Origin: Zelonia costaricensis
Taxonomy: Eukaryota > Euglenozoa > Kinetoplastea > Trypanosomatida > Trypanosomatidae
Assembly: GCA_030849075.1 (NCBI GenBank)
Contig: JASAOO010003477.1
Location: 1 to 64,000 of the forward strand
Reading direction: 5' to 3'
DNA length: 64,000 nucleotides
The position numbers and the translations under genes are program-made. Numbering within the stretch: the first letter of the stretch is position 1; each line of letters opens with the position of its first letter. Below, piece by piece: positions 26,501-35,057 of this stretch. The notes beneath the pieces are model-generated. The model was not told where the DNA came from, made no database searches, and saw only the letters and a list, made by a program, of their open reading frames with translations.

Positions 26501-28386
26501 CCCCGCCGCCGCTGGTGCCAGCTGCCGCCGAGACACAGCCGCCGCCGCCATCGCCGCCCCCACCCCCCGTGGCGGCGTCCTCCGCACAGACGTCGTCGGC
26601 GCCTCCCTCCCGCCCGACCACCGCTGCCGACTTGATGGAGGCGGTGCTGCAGGGCATGACGCGTACGGCAGGGGCGGGCACCTCCTCGGCCACACCGCGC
26701 ACCGCGCCAGTGACAGTGCCCGCTGCGGCGCCTCCGCCTGTGAGCGCGGGTGTCGGCCCCTTCACCCCGCCGGACCCGACATCTATCCTGGAGCTCTGGA
26801 ACTCGACGGAGGCGCTGCTGCAGCTGCCGCACCTGTCTGAGGTGCTCACCCCACCTCGGCCACCACCCGTGCTGCACTCGGCTCTTGCGGGGGCTGGGCA
26901 GGGGGGGCCGCGGGTGCCCCTCGCGGCGCGGCTGCGAGCTCATCAGGCCGCGCTGTCGTCAACATCGTCGTCGTCCAACGGGGACGGCGCCGACGCCACG
27001 GCGGGGCGCGACAGCCAAGGCGGCCCCACCGGGCCGGCGATGACGCCGCCGACGAGCGCGCGCACCTCGTGGACCTTCCACTCCGCCCCCCTCACGGCAC
27101 AGAGCCCGTCGTCGACCACGGCGACCAACGCGACGGTGACAGCACGGCGGCTGCTGCCCATCTCCAGCGCCAACGACGACAACCACAACGAGCTCCCGGT
27201 ATCGCACGCGGTTAAGCCTCTCGCGCAGCCGCCGCGGTCGCGCGTGCCGCTCGTCACCGCTGTGGATCCCGCAGCCGACGCGGCAGCGGCAGTCATGAGC
27301 AGCAACAGCAACGTCGAAGGCGCGCACCTCACCCGTGCCGTGGTTTGGCGCCGCCCGACCACTGCCGTGGGTCAGCAGCAGCAGCAGCAGCAGCAGCATC
27401 AGCGGCCGACATCGCGGCGGCTCGGCGAGGCCACGCGCCGGGCTCTGCAGGACGAGGTGCGCTTCGCCGACACACCACCGTCGCGGCTCTCAGGTCCCTC
27501 TGCCGCCATTACCGCCGCGGCAGGAGCGGAGGAGAAGGATGGCGACGGGCAGCGCCAGGCGAGTGACCGCATCGTCGTGTGGTCTGCGCGACAGGACCAC
27601 ACGCCCCGCGGCGGGGCCTCCGCTGGACTGCAGACTCCACGTGGTGTGGTACGAAGCGCTGCTGCGGCGGAGGGTGCTGCGCAGGCGCGACTACTGGATG
27701 GGCCGCAGCCGCAGCCGCAGCCGCAGCCGCAGCAGCGTGGTGTGCTCAGCGCGGGGGCCCACAGCCTGAGCACCGTGAGCAGCTTCCACATGTGGCTGCC
27801 GTCGCCCGGCTCGGCAGCCGCACTGCCAGTCGGGGCGGGTCGATACCCATCCACCACCACGCCATCGAGCGGGGGCCGCGGTGGGCTTGGGCCAGCCTCC
27901 GACTCCTCCAGCGCCGCTGCCGCGGCAGCATCAGCCGCCGGTCTCGAGGCAATACCGAGAGCGGCTACGCGTGCGGGCGAAGGGGCCGCGCAGCGGCCGC
28001 CAGCGCCGCGGCTGGGGCCCACCACGGCACCGACCACGCGCCCCCCACTCCCGCCTTCGACGTCCTCGGCCGCGCCGGTGCCGCCGACGGCGTCGTCACG
28101 GGAGGCGGCCGACAGTCGCGCTGTGCCCGGCGAGGCGGCGCACCGCTTTGCCCTGACAGAGCACCACTTCTCCAGTGCCGCACCGCTGGCGATGAAGCCT
28201 GGCCAGCCTCCCTCTTCACCTCCGTCTGACGCTGCCGATGCTGCGGCCGCGGCTGGTCGGCTCCCGGGTGACTCTCGCACCGCTGCGGCGGCGCCACCGG
28301 AGGGGCCGCGCTACATGTACGATAGCGTCCTGCAGTGCTACCTCGATCTCAACGAGAACGCGTATGTGGAGCGGCAGGGGGCGTGA
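23524..28386 (+). CDS. CFAP20DC-like domain protein, 1620 aa (ciliary/flagellar)
   Basis: The first ATG of the frame is used. Residues about 143-447 fit a CFAP20 (DUF667)-type domain as in CFAP20DC/C3orf67. In order: LVLFSPQGPRPLEG, VFDRDTRSQLLHI near residue 233, a variable loop, then GGYRLRFTNAVHEVQRHAHH near 351 with KVPLQ and a Trp-Asn-Leu strand (QWVNLFVDLEALL), and LHQLRIASS with GGLYIRRVVAG near 442. Insertions enlarge the domain. The rest is low-complexity sequence rich in Ala, Pro and Ser, with poly-Gln (27373-27399), a Gln-Pro dipeptide run (27707-27735) and poly-Pro stretches. A short conserved-looking end (YMYDSVLQCYLDLNENAYVE) closes the protein. CFAP20 is an inner-junction protein of axonemal doublet microtubules. 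A flagellar role here is an inference from the domain. Confidence 0.7.
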   Translation: MNAYFFSHHTPPRPSAVPVPVGRRAGAGSHGAAPNLAGASATAAAAATSRPTSAREDAVPRDGLDADTRRSRPPSAAGVRQRPGSGGSRGWGNADVAHRPPEPRSSSMEAPRPARPGAPPTAAAFAAPAAATTATPPPPHSVPCLVLFSPQGPRPLEGITTTTLSHPSRSSSGGTAGVDEARRRAALHTRTNVMAAGGGATAEHRGDKQVALRGAASSAARGRGAAPDGVRCVFDRDTRSQLLHIAPGTEVDFSACMRLPALATTSSAMTTMAGVMPVAAVHTVVAVQFCVAAPAPSARHPIDAAAAASPVPPPGSFHIELVLRAAGSASSAATAGTPTRGRGSSTASHVGGYRLRFTNAVHEVQRHAHHTKVPLQCVRVAQWVNLFVDLEALLLASQAATGSDTRRTGAATAASAAPGAGTGCRLHQLRIASSGSATSTGGLYIRRVVAGHGLPLPHPAVDHLVATGFAPGTTAHASATFASTAASAHESAVVRRGGGWVPPEALRLPPEVGESLCVFVRTGEEYVLGARPALPTPDTAVAAAAPGAMMGSDGSDGGRALPADTARDAERGDDGDVRRRPPAQASSPPPRPSKRADLSTPPRVGEGRRRSATLPPPPSPPPSQQHQVQDRSWAQERRSPSPATPREPNVSRRADAAVTAAAPAPAPSLPGAQPDRDASRPRSRGAHPTALEMLRQREPGAERADVARGVGAAAAAAIPALAAYDRVAAAADPSTHSLAFSALSPSSPVDVSSSLATSEEAEHFVVRQIADAADLRVSAAAMRQQQQRPSHSPYKSDDLAADTRRAALYEVVPPPARAEVCEVEEVREVALARGRGHAAAAPQSAQRRPAKSRNATAAAARGADADETGEDASASLVTLDTTDDASCASDLSVPSYATAVALMEEMQERLYSIHAVLEEVSAASAAAPLPSPARAAPSLPPSRVLSPPPTLSRPPLAPSPSPPPPLLPQRPGDESADAKAGAPAGAAGPLLPPPPPLVPAAAETQPPPPSPPPPPVAASSAQTSSAPPSRPTTAADLMEAVLQGMTRTAGAGTSSATPRTAPVTVPAAAPPPVSAGVGPFTPPDPTSILELWNSTEALLQLPHLSEVLTPPRPPPVLHSALAGAGQGGPRVPLAARLRAHQAALSSTSSSSNGDGADATAGRDSQGGPTGPAMTPPTSARTSWTFHSAPLTAQSPSSTTATNATVTARRLLPISSANDDNHNELPVSHAVKPLAQPPRSRVPLVTAVDPAADAAAAVMSSNSNVEGAHLTRAVVWRRPTTAVGQQQQQQQQHQRPTSRRLGEATRRALQDEVRFADTPPSRLSGPSAAITAAAGAEEKDGDGQRQASDRIVVWSARQDHTPRGGASAGLQTPRGVVRSAAAAEGAAQARLLDGPQPQPQPQPQQRGVLSAGAHSLSTVSSFHMWLPSPGSAAALPVGAGRYPSTTTPSSGGRGGLGPASDSSSAAAAAASAAGLEAIPRAATRAGEGAAQRPPAPRLGPTTAPTTRPPLPPSTSSAAPVPPTASSREAADSRAVPGEAAHRFALTEHHFSSAAPLAMKPGQPPSSPPSDAADAAAAAGRLPGDSRTAAAAPPEGPRYMYDSVLQCYLDLNENAYVERQGA

Positions 28387-29241
28387 CCGTGACAGAGGGC
28401 CTTCTCCCCCCTCCTTGCGCGTACGTCTCTGCCGAAGCGCAGGCGAGTAGCGAAGGCTTCGTTGTTACCGCAGTGACGCTGCTGCTGCTGACACCACCTC
28501 AATTCTGTTCTCTTAGCGTTTGCCGTGTGCGACGCGGCGCGACGTTGAACTTCAGCGGCTACACGGACTCCCCTCCCCCCCTCCCCCGCACGCAAGCACC
28601 GCACAGCTCACTCACAGACAAGCTTGGCAACGCCGACCTCCACCTTTGACTCCAGGGAGGAGGTCACGTGCAGACACACCAACTCCACAGCACGCACGAC
28701 TTGCGGGCTTTGTGGCGTGTCCGCGTGTCACCGCTAGCGCCCCTCCCCCCCTCCACCCCCCTCGCCGGCTGGCGGTGTTGGGTAAGACGCCCACCAGCGG
28801 CCGCACGCACGCACGCACTCTTTGTGCAGCCTCGCGCTGCCATTCCGCCATGTTTCGACTGCGACGTCAATGCGGGTTGGCCCGTGACGGCTCACTCCCT
28901 CCTGGTCCTTCTCCTTCTCGCGCTCTCCGCAACCCGTTTGCTCCCCCACCCCCTCCCCCCTCATACACACACACACACAGAAAGGGAGGTTCTCGGCGGC
29001 GTTGTACGTGCGCACACCCGGTCAAACACGAAACGTGCGGCGGAGCTGCGTGCGTGCGTACGTACGTTTGGAAGTGCCGCTCTACTACCGTATCCTTGAC
29101 GGTACTCACACACACACACACACACACACGTAATCAAGAGAGCTGGTACATGGTGTTGCGCCTCTACGCGTAAACCAGCCGCTGTCATCACCACGCGCGA
29201 GGAGTCGTGCCTCCGTGCTTTGCCCGTCTTTGTTGACGGCA
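28387..29241 (+). other. Spacer ending in CA microsatellite
   Basis: No gene was seen. C-rich tracts lie near 28569-28588 and 28741-28765, and a (CA) repeat at 29107-29129. The first AG after the repeat (about 29139) is a possible splice acceptor for the Sm-like gene. Confidence 0.55.
29107..29129 (+). repeat. (CA)n microsatellite
   Basis: Pure CA repeat about 113 nt upstream of the Sm-like protein start codon. Confidence 0.95.
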
Positions 29242-30051
29242 ATGCCGGCTCCAGCGAAGCCCCGCCAGTCCAGCGCGGGCCACGGGAAGGCCAAGCGAGC
29301 GCCACGTCCACAAGCGGCGGCGGGTAAAGCGAAGAGCAGCAGCAGCAGCGGCGGCAGCCCCGACGTGTCCCTCGAGCGCAACCCAAAGGGTGTGCCAGCG
29401 CCGGCAGCGGCACTGATGCAGTCCATGGGCCTTCTCTCCACCCCCGCCAACGCCGGTGGCCGCGGCGACCACGGAGCCGGGCTAGTGACGAGCAGCCTCA
29501 GCTGCGACCCGGCTCGCAGCATGGAGGTGGAGGTGGAGACGACGCAGGGATACGTGTACGCGGGAAAGCTCGTCCACCTCGACGCACAGTACAACCTCGT
29601 CCTCCACGAGGCCCTCGTGCGACGCGCGCGCGACTTCGATGTGGAGCGGGCAGAGCTCCGGCTCAAGGCACAGCGCGAGGCCAGGCTGCTTGCCAGCAGT
29701 CTGCAAGTTCGCGGCTTCGCGCCATCAAGCGCGGCGGAGGAGGGACACGTAGACACCGCCGCGGAGCTGATGCCGCGACCGCGCTACGTCGGAACCGCGT
29801 ACCTGCGCAGCAACAACGTGTTCATGATTCGCTTTGTCGACACAGCGGCGGTCGCTGCAGCCGCGGACACCGCACTGGGCCGCCTCCAGGCGTCGTTTGC
29901 GCGCATGGCCGCCGCCATCAAGGCACACCTGCAGCAGGAGAAGATGCGTGATCGCACAGCACGCCGGAAGCGACTGGAGGCCAAGAAGAGCGCCACGGCA
30001 GCCGTCCCCGCTTCTGCTGCGACAGCGGCAGCGGCGACGAAGAGGAAGTGA
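29242..30051 (+). CDS. Sm/LSm-domain protein with long insert, 269 aa
   Basis: The ATG at 29242 is the first in the frame; nine codons upstream there is only a GTG. Residues about 1-90 are Ala/Ser/Lys-rich. An Sm1-type motif starts near residue 94: VEVETTQGYVYAGKLVHLDA followed by QYNLVLHEAL, with the conserved Gly and Asn of the fold. The Sm2-type motif YVGTAYLRSNNVFMIRFVD lies near 182-200. The two are separated by about 55 charged, helical residues (RRARDFDVERAELRLKAQRE), longer than the usual loop 4. A basic C-terminal tail with an Ala-rich end follows. Sm/LSm proteins form seven-membered rings on U snRNAs or on mRNAs during decay. The RSNNVFMIR end resembles Sm subunits of the core ring, but which subunit this is (B, D3 or a divergent trypanosomatid type) cannot be settled from the sequence alone. 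Confidence 0.8.
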   Translation: MPAPAKPRQSSAGHGKAKRAPRPQAAAGKAKSSSSSGGSPDVSLERNPKGVPAPAAALMQSMGLLSTPANAGGRGDHGAGLVTSSLSCDPARSMEVEVETTQGYVYAGKLVHLDAQYNLVLHEALVRRARDFDVERAELRLKAQREARLLASSLQVRGFAPSSAAEEGHVDTAAELMPRPRYVGTAYLRSNNVFMIRFVDTAAVAAAADTALGRLQASFARMAAAIKAHLQQEKMRDRTARRKRLEAKKSATAAVPASAATAAAATKRK

Positions 30052-30696
30052 GGCGAGGCGCTTCCTCCCTCTCCCCGCCCTTCACCTGGCTGCTCTCTTC
30101 CTTTTCCTTCTCACACAGGCGTGCAGGAGCACGCACGCGGTGCGAGATGCGCGCCGCACTCTCGAACGGACGCATAGACGTATAAGCGCGGATGGTCGCG
30201 TTGCCCGCCGCGCGAAGAAGAAGAAAAAAAAAGAAGGAAAACACAGTACAGCGAGTGAACTGCAACACGCCAGATCAACGCCCATCGGTATTGAAGCGCG
30301 TGTCTGTGTGTGACGGCGGTGGGGTAGGGTGCCGGCGGTGCGCGTAAGCCAGCTGCGTGCCGTACGCAGCGCCACACTGTTGAATGTGCTGAACATCGGC
30401 AGTGCTAGGAGATGTGCCGGCGCCCCTGCTGCCCACCGCCGCTCACAGGGATCTCGACAGCTTCGGCTTCCTACTATACTGTTTCACCTCTCTCTCACCC
30501 ACCCTCCGCTGTTTGAAGTGTGCAAACTGTTCAGCGCGGCGGCACTCCGGTGCAAGTTTGCGTGCGCCAGTGTGCACTCGCCATCGACGTGGTCCTACGC
30601 CGTGACTCGGGGCGTGCCTTCTACGTCTCTACGCTGGGCTGCGCTGCCAGGACACCCGCTGGCCAGTGCATTGGATACACATCTTCACACAGACGG

Positions 30697-30752
<56 letters not shown>

Positions 30753-30974
30753 GACCAACCCATAGAAAGATCTACGTCAGAGCGCACATAGACCTCGGCA
30801 GGTGCGGGGGGGCTGGATGGATGGGTGGGGTATGGGGTGTACACACACCATCGCGCCCACCCGCATTACGACGTGCGCGTCACAGTCGACTGGCATCTCA
30901 GCAGCCTCGGCCACGCCCCCGTTCCGGCGCAGTACCACCGCGAACGCATTGACCTCCCGTCGTCTCGGTCTGCT
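30052..30974 (+). other. Spacer with long CA microsatellite
   Basis: No gene was seen. It has a purine-rich stretch at 30217-30243 and the longest CA tract of this part at 30703-30749, ending in CAG. The frame of the RING gene is open upstream to 30825 but has only a GTG there. Confidence 0.55.
30703..30749 (+). repeat. (AC)n microsatellite ending in AG
   Basis: Pure AC repeat of about 47 bases. It ends in ACACAG, so the first AG after the tract lies at 30749-30750. It sits about 225 nt upstream of the RING-protein start codon. Confidence 0.95.
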
Positions 30975-33314
30975 ATGGCGGATGCGATTCCGCTGTTGCA
31001 GGCCACCCACGCCCACTGCGCGTGCCCCGTGTGCCTCGACGTCTTCAAGGACCCGGTCTGCTTCCCATGCGGGCACGTGCTGTGCCGTGCGTGCGCCGTC
31101 CGCTGCATCGCCGTCCGCCCCCGCTGCCCGCTGTGCAACCAGGCAGTCCCTAACATGCGCCACGGGGTGGCACTGCCGCAACTCGCCCTGTTCTGCACCC
31201 TCGCCCGCGATGTTGGGCTGCGTGTCGGCGGCCGTGACGCGTGTCGCAAGAACAGCACCGCGGATGGTCAGGGCAGCGAGGCCTCCAGCCCTGAACGGAA
31301 GCGGCCGTGTGTGGAGGAGGATGCGGAAGCCACGGGGCTGCTCGGCGGTGGTGGCGGCGAAGGGGAAAGGGACGGTGAGGAGGCGCGGGTGACAGCTGCA
31401 TCACTCTTATCGAGTGTGCAGATCGACCCCGCAGCGACGAGTGCTGCTCTTCCGCTCTCTGCGGTCACCCCAGCACCTGTTGCGAGAGCACTGCGCCTCG
31501 GCATTAGTGATGGCGACCCACCGCACCACCTGCCCGACCTTCTGCGCGACGCGGCGGCTGAGACACAGCGGCTGCCCAGCGATTCGCCACCAACGCCGCA
31601 CACACCATCGCAGCGACCCGTGCCATCGCCCCTGCTATCGGCAATGATGTCAGCCTCGGAGCACGGCGACAGCGACGGCAAATATGCGGTACCGCCCGCG
31701 CCGCAGCTCGACCACCACGCCTCCTCCCCCTCTGCCTCGCATCCGTCGACCACCCCAGCTGAGGAGCCGGTGGCGACGCCGCTGCGGCTACTGCGCGCGC
31801 TCGCCGAGCACGTCGACAGCGAGCTCGAGTGCACGCCGCGTCTGCCCTCTCCACCAGGGCTGACGCGAACTTGTCTGCATTCCGCCGCAGGTGATGGAGA
31901 AGAAGAAGACACGGCGGGGACAGTGCACCACACCGCACACGCGCCGCGCGACGCACACTCCGCCACGACACCCGACGACGTGGCGAGCGCAGCGGCTGCC
32001 TCGACCGTCTGGCGGCTGTGGAAGCGTGGACAGGGCGTCTTGCACTGCGCCTTGACCCCACCCGCCGCGCGGTGGCAGAGCGCCCTTCACAGCACAGCGG
32101 CCGAAGTTGCCGGTGGCAACGCAGGAGAGGAGCACAGCGCGTTGTCGGGCGACGCGCGAGATTGCCCAGAGATGCTCCCCGTACCAGCAGCTACGGTGTT
32201 CCACCGTACCGGCTGCTGCGTGCTCTGCGGCCTTGACGTGGTGCAGCGGAGTGCGGTGCGGCATCGTCTGCAGCGGCTCCTGCGGTCGCCCACGGCGCAG
32301 TGCGACCCGGCGGAGCTCGCCGCGCAGACGGAGGACTCGCTCACACTCCTGCTCGGCCCGCTGTGGGGGCTGCGGTGCGACATGCAGAGCTCTTCCCCCA
32401 GCGCCGCGACACCGGCGGCCTCTGGAGATGGCGTCTACACGACGTCCCCATGCGACGCGTCGTCCAGCACCCGCCTGGTGGGACGGCGGAGCCGCTGTGG
32501 TGGTGGAGGGAGCGCGAGTCGAGGCGTCTCTACCTGCGGCGGGCTGGCGCACCACAACTGCCTTGCGTGGTCCGGCCTGCTGGACCGCTTCACCGACACC
32601 ACGGAGGAGGAGGAAGGGGCGCGGCAGCGAAGCGGCGCCTCGAGTGCAGGTCTCCTGGTGCCCACCACCACCACGGTCCTGCACATGACCGTGCCGCTGC
32701 AGGACCCGTTTGAGGTGCTCGCCACGCACGCCTCCGGGCGTATAGCGCGCTGGCAGCTGCTCGCCGCCACGCTCTGGTGGCAGCAGCAGCAGCAACAGCC
32801 TTCATGTCAGCCGCGGCGCTCTCTGTCGACGGTGGTGGAGGGCCGTGTTAGCGCTGCGGCCGCATCGCCCGACGATCGTGAAGCACCGGCGCGCGCTGGC
32901 ACCCCCGTGGCCGACGAGAGCGCCGGTAGAGTGCTCGTGTCCCCACAATGTGCGCTGTGCGGTGGTGCGGCGTCGACCTCGCCGATGAGAAGTGACACAC
33001 CCAGTGCGGCAGTTGCACCGTTCGGCGCTGGGCTGCGCGCGTGCGAGGGCACCGAGCGTGGGGAGAGCAGCTGCGGCCGTCAATTTCACTACCCGTGTGC
33101 CCTCCTCGCGGGCGCCGCCGCTTGCATCGTGTTCGGACTCGAGGACGAGCGCAACGTCGTCGGCAGCGGTGGCAACACCGTCACCGCCGCTGGCGCGTGC
33201 GTGCGTGACTGCGATGCAGCCGGCGGCAAGCCGAGCGACGTGGGTTTGCCAGTGGAGGTGTGGTGCGGGACGTGCCACGCGCGCCATGAGGCGCGTCGCC
33301 GCCACCACGAGTAG
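30975..33314 (+). CDS. RING-finger protein with extra Cys/His clusters (possible E3 ligase), 779 aa
   Basis: The first in-frame ATG is at 30975. A complete C3HC4 RING finger lies at residues 17-54: C17-x2-C20, C32-x-H34-x2-C37-x2-C40, C51-x2-C54 (CPVCLDVF ... PCGHVLCRAC ... CPLC). RING fingers of this class recruit ubiquitin-conjugating enzymes, so E3 ligase activity is likely. After a long Ser/Pro/Thr-rich region there are two further cysteine/histidine clusters. One starts at CCVLCGLDVV (about 412) and continues to CGGLAHHNCL. The other starts at CALCGGAA (about 660), continues to QFHYPCALL (about 704) and ends with WCGTCHARHEARRRHHE. Their C-x2-C ... H-x2-C spacing resembles extended PHD-like fingers, which occur with RING domains in PHF7/G2E3-type proteins. 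That second resemblance is tentative. The targets are unknown. Confidence 0.78.
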   Translation: MADAIPLLQATHAHCACPVCLDVFKDPVCFPCGHVLCRACAVRCIAVRPRCPLCNQAVPNMRHGVALPQLALFCTLARDVGLRVGGRDACRKNSTADGQGSEASSPERKRPCVEEDAEATGLLGGGGGEGERDGEEARVTAASLLSSVQIDPAATSAALPLSAVTPAPVARALRLGISDGDPPHHLPDLLRDAAAETQRLPSDSPPTPHTPSQRPVPSPLLSAMMSASEHGDSDGKYAVPPAPQLDHHASSPSASHPSTTPAEEPVATPLRLLRALAEHVDSELECTPRLPSPPGLTRTCLHSAAGDGEEEDTAGTVHHTAHAPRDAHSATTPDDVASAAAASTVWRLWKRGQGVLHCALTPPAARWQSALHSTAAEVAGGNAGEEHSALSGDARDCPEMLPVPAATVFHRTGCCVLCGLDVVQRSAVRHRLQRLLRSPTAQCDPAELAAQTEDSLTLLLGPLWGLRCDMQSSSPSAATPAASGDGVYTTSPCDASSSTRLVGRRSRCGGGGSASRGVSTCGGLAHHNCLAWSGLLDRFTDTTEEEEGARQRSGASSAGLLVPTTTTVLHMTVPLQDPFEVLATHASGRIARWQLLAATLWWQQQQQQPSCQPRRSLSTVVEGRVSAAAASPDDREAPARAGTPVADESAGRVLVSPQCALCGGAASTSPMRSDTPSAAVAPFGAGLRACEGTERGESSCGRQFHYPCALLAGAAACIVFGLEDERNVVGSGGNTVTAAGACVRDCDAAGGKPSDVGLPVEVWCGTCHARHEARRRHHE

Positions 33315-34141
33315 GGCCAACACGGGGCGACACGCGGTGCGACGCTGAGGATGCCGAATCGCGTGATTGCGAGCCGTGCGGGCGGGCGGGGGGATTCACG
33401 CGTGGTGGTGTTGACGGCCCCTTTTTTGTTTTGCATCTTTCGCCCTGTGCTCGTGTGTGCTTGTGCGTGTGCGTGTGCGTGTCTGCGAGAGCGCGCAGCA
33501 GGCGGGCCGCGCACGGTGTCCTCGAGCGCATTCCGTCACCTGTGTATTGTTATGGGCGAGTGTGTCTGAAGGTATGCTGTTGCGGTGGCTGCTGCACCGT
33601 GCACTACCGCCACCGTTGACGTCTCCGCCGTCGAACAGAACCCGCTGATTGTCCGCCATGTTTGCGTCGCCCACCATGCGGGGGTACTCATCACCTCCGC
33701 TGTATGCTCTTTCTGCGCCCTCCATGACGCCGTCCCGCCTCGCCCTGTCCGTCACACTCTCGATCCCTTTCCACTTTTCCACCACATCCCTGCGTACACA
33801 ACCGTACACACACACGCACACGCACACACACTCTCTCTTTCGCAGTCAACAGCGCGTACGACTCCACGCTCGTCCCACCCCCCTCTCTCCTCGCCCTTCC
33901 ACCTACACCCTCCCCCGCTTTGCCAAGCTCCCTCATCCCCCTCTTCTCTATAGACCGCACACCCCCCAAAGCCCCCACAACACCCCCTTCTCCCAGAGGT
34001 CGCACACAGAGGCTGCTTCACTCACCGCTGTGTCGCTCCTGTCTCTCTGTGCACTCGTCCCCGCGCCGTGACACTGCCTCCCACACACACACACACACAC
34101 AGCGTCCCCCGCTCCCGCTCCACCCTCCTTTATTGGCCGTC
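33315..34141 (+). other. Spacer, pyrimidine-rich 5' leader region of H2A.Z
   Basis: No gene was seen. TG-like sequence lies at 33443-33482 and CA-like sequence at 33808-33830, with a pyrimidine-rich region at 33870-34060. A short CA tract at 34083-34101 ends in CAG and is annotated as a candidate acceptor. Confidence 0.55.
34028..34102 (+). promoter_or_regulatory. Putative spliced-leader acceptor for H2A.Z
   Basis: A pyrimidine-rich stretch (about 34028-34056) and a CA repeat are followed by AG at 34101-34102, 39 nt before the H2A.Z start codon. No other AG lies between the pyrimidine stretch and this site. Confidence 0.45.
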
Positions 34142-34675
34142 ATGTCCTACACGGGCGAGGACCCCGCCGGCGTGGCGCCGCAGCCGCCCATGATGGGGCC
34201 CGGCTCGGCCACGGCCGACCAGACCAGCGTCGTTTCGGGCGGCAAGCTCGGCGGCAAGGGCAAGGGCAAGGGCAAGGGCAAGGGCAAGCGCGGCGGGAAG
34301 ACCGGCGGCAAGGCGGGCCGGCGCGACCGCATGTCGCGTGCCGCCCGCGCGGAGCTCAACTTCCCGGTTGGCCGCATCCACTCGCGGCTGAAGGAGGGCC
34401 TGTTCCGCAAGCAGCGCTGCGGCGCCTCGGCTGCGATCTACTGCGCCGCGCTGCTCGAGTACCTGACGACTGAGGTGATCGAGCTCTCCGGCGCGGCGGC
34501 CAAGGCGCAGAAGACGGAGCGCATCAAGCCGCGCCACCTCCTGCTTGCCATCCGCGGTGACGAGGAGCTGAACCAGGTAGTGAAGGCCACCATCTCGCGC
34601 GGTGGTGTCGTCCCGAACCTGCACAAGGCACTCGAGAAGAAGTCCAAGAAGAAGAGCGCGAAGCGCACGGCGTAG
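34142..34675 (+). CDS. H2AZ: Histone H2A variant H2A.Z
   Basis: Encodes 177 residues. The histone fold is plain: RAELNFPVGRIHSRLKEG opens the first helix region, followed by SAAIYCAALLEYLTTEVIELSGAAAK, RIKPRHLLLAIRGDEELN and the docking-type SRGGVVPNLHKALEKK. The sequence is much more divergent from typical H2A than a core histone would be, and the N-terminal tail is long. The tail holds a repeated Gly-Lys unit (residues about 36-52, encoded by GGCAAG repeats near 34249-34290) before KTGGKAGRRDRMSR. Long, acetylatable Gly/Lys tails are characteristic of trypanosomatid H2A.Z, which pairs with H2B.V and marks transcription start regions in T. brucei. The single copy and the possession of a normal spliced-leader region also suit a variant rather than a tandem core histone. 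The assignment as H2A.Z is strong. Confidence 0.93.
   Translation: MSYTGEDPAGVAPQPPMMGPGSATADQTSVVSGGKLGGKGKGKGKGKGKRGGKTGGKAGRRDRMSRAARAELNFPVGRIHSRLKEGLFRKQRCGASAAIYCAALLEYLTTEVIELSGAAAKAQKTERIKPRHLLLAIRGDEELNQVVKATISRGGVVPNLHKALEKKSKKKSAKRTA
34249..34290 (+). repeat. GGCAAG tandem repeat coding Gly-Lys
   Basis: Tandem hexanucleotide units encode alternating Gly-Lys in the N-terminal tail of H2A.Z. Copy number could vary between strains by slippage. Confidence 0.85.
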
Positions 34676-35030
34676 GCTGGAAAGGAGCGACTCGCTCGTG
34701 TGAAGGCCTTTGTCAAGAGCGGGGGATGCGCGAGAGGAGGAGAGGGGGGGGGGGCGAGGCGTGCAGGACACGAAGGGGTGGCGCACGACTTGCGTGCGCT
34801 CACCACACCCCACGCACCGCCGCACATACAGAATGTAGGCCGGCGACGATGTAAAGTTGCCTGAAACAGAAGTGCCTGCGCCTGCGCCACTGGGACCAGG
34901 GCTCTCCTCCCACACGTCCATCTCCTTCGGCCCCCCACTTTCTTCTCCTCCCCCCCTTCCCCCCTCTCGGCGTCTTGTCGCCGCGTTGCCGCGTGCCATG
35001 CGCGGCCTCCCGCTTCATGTCTCTTTTTTC

Positions 35031-35057
35031 TTTTTTTTTTTTTTGGGGGGGGGGGGG
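35031..35057 (+). repeat. T14 directly followed by G13 homopolymers
   Basis: A run of 14 T at 35031-35044 is immediately followed by a run of 13 G at 35045-35057. It is a striking two-part homopolymer in the H2A.Z 3' region. Confidence 0.9.
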
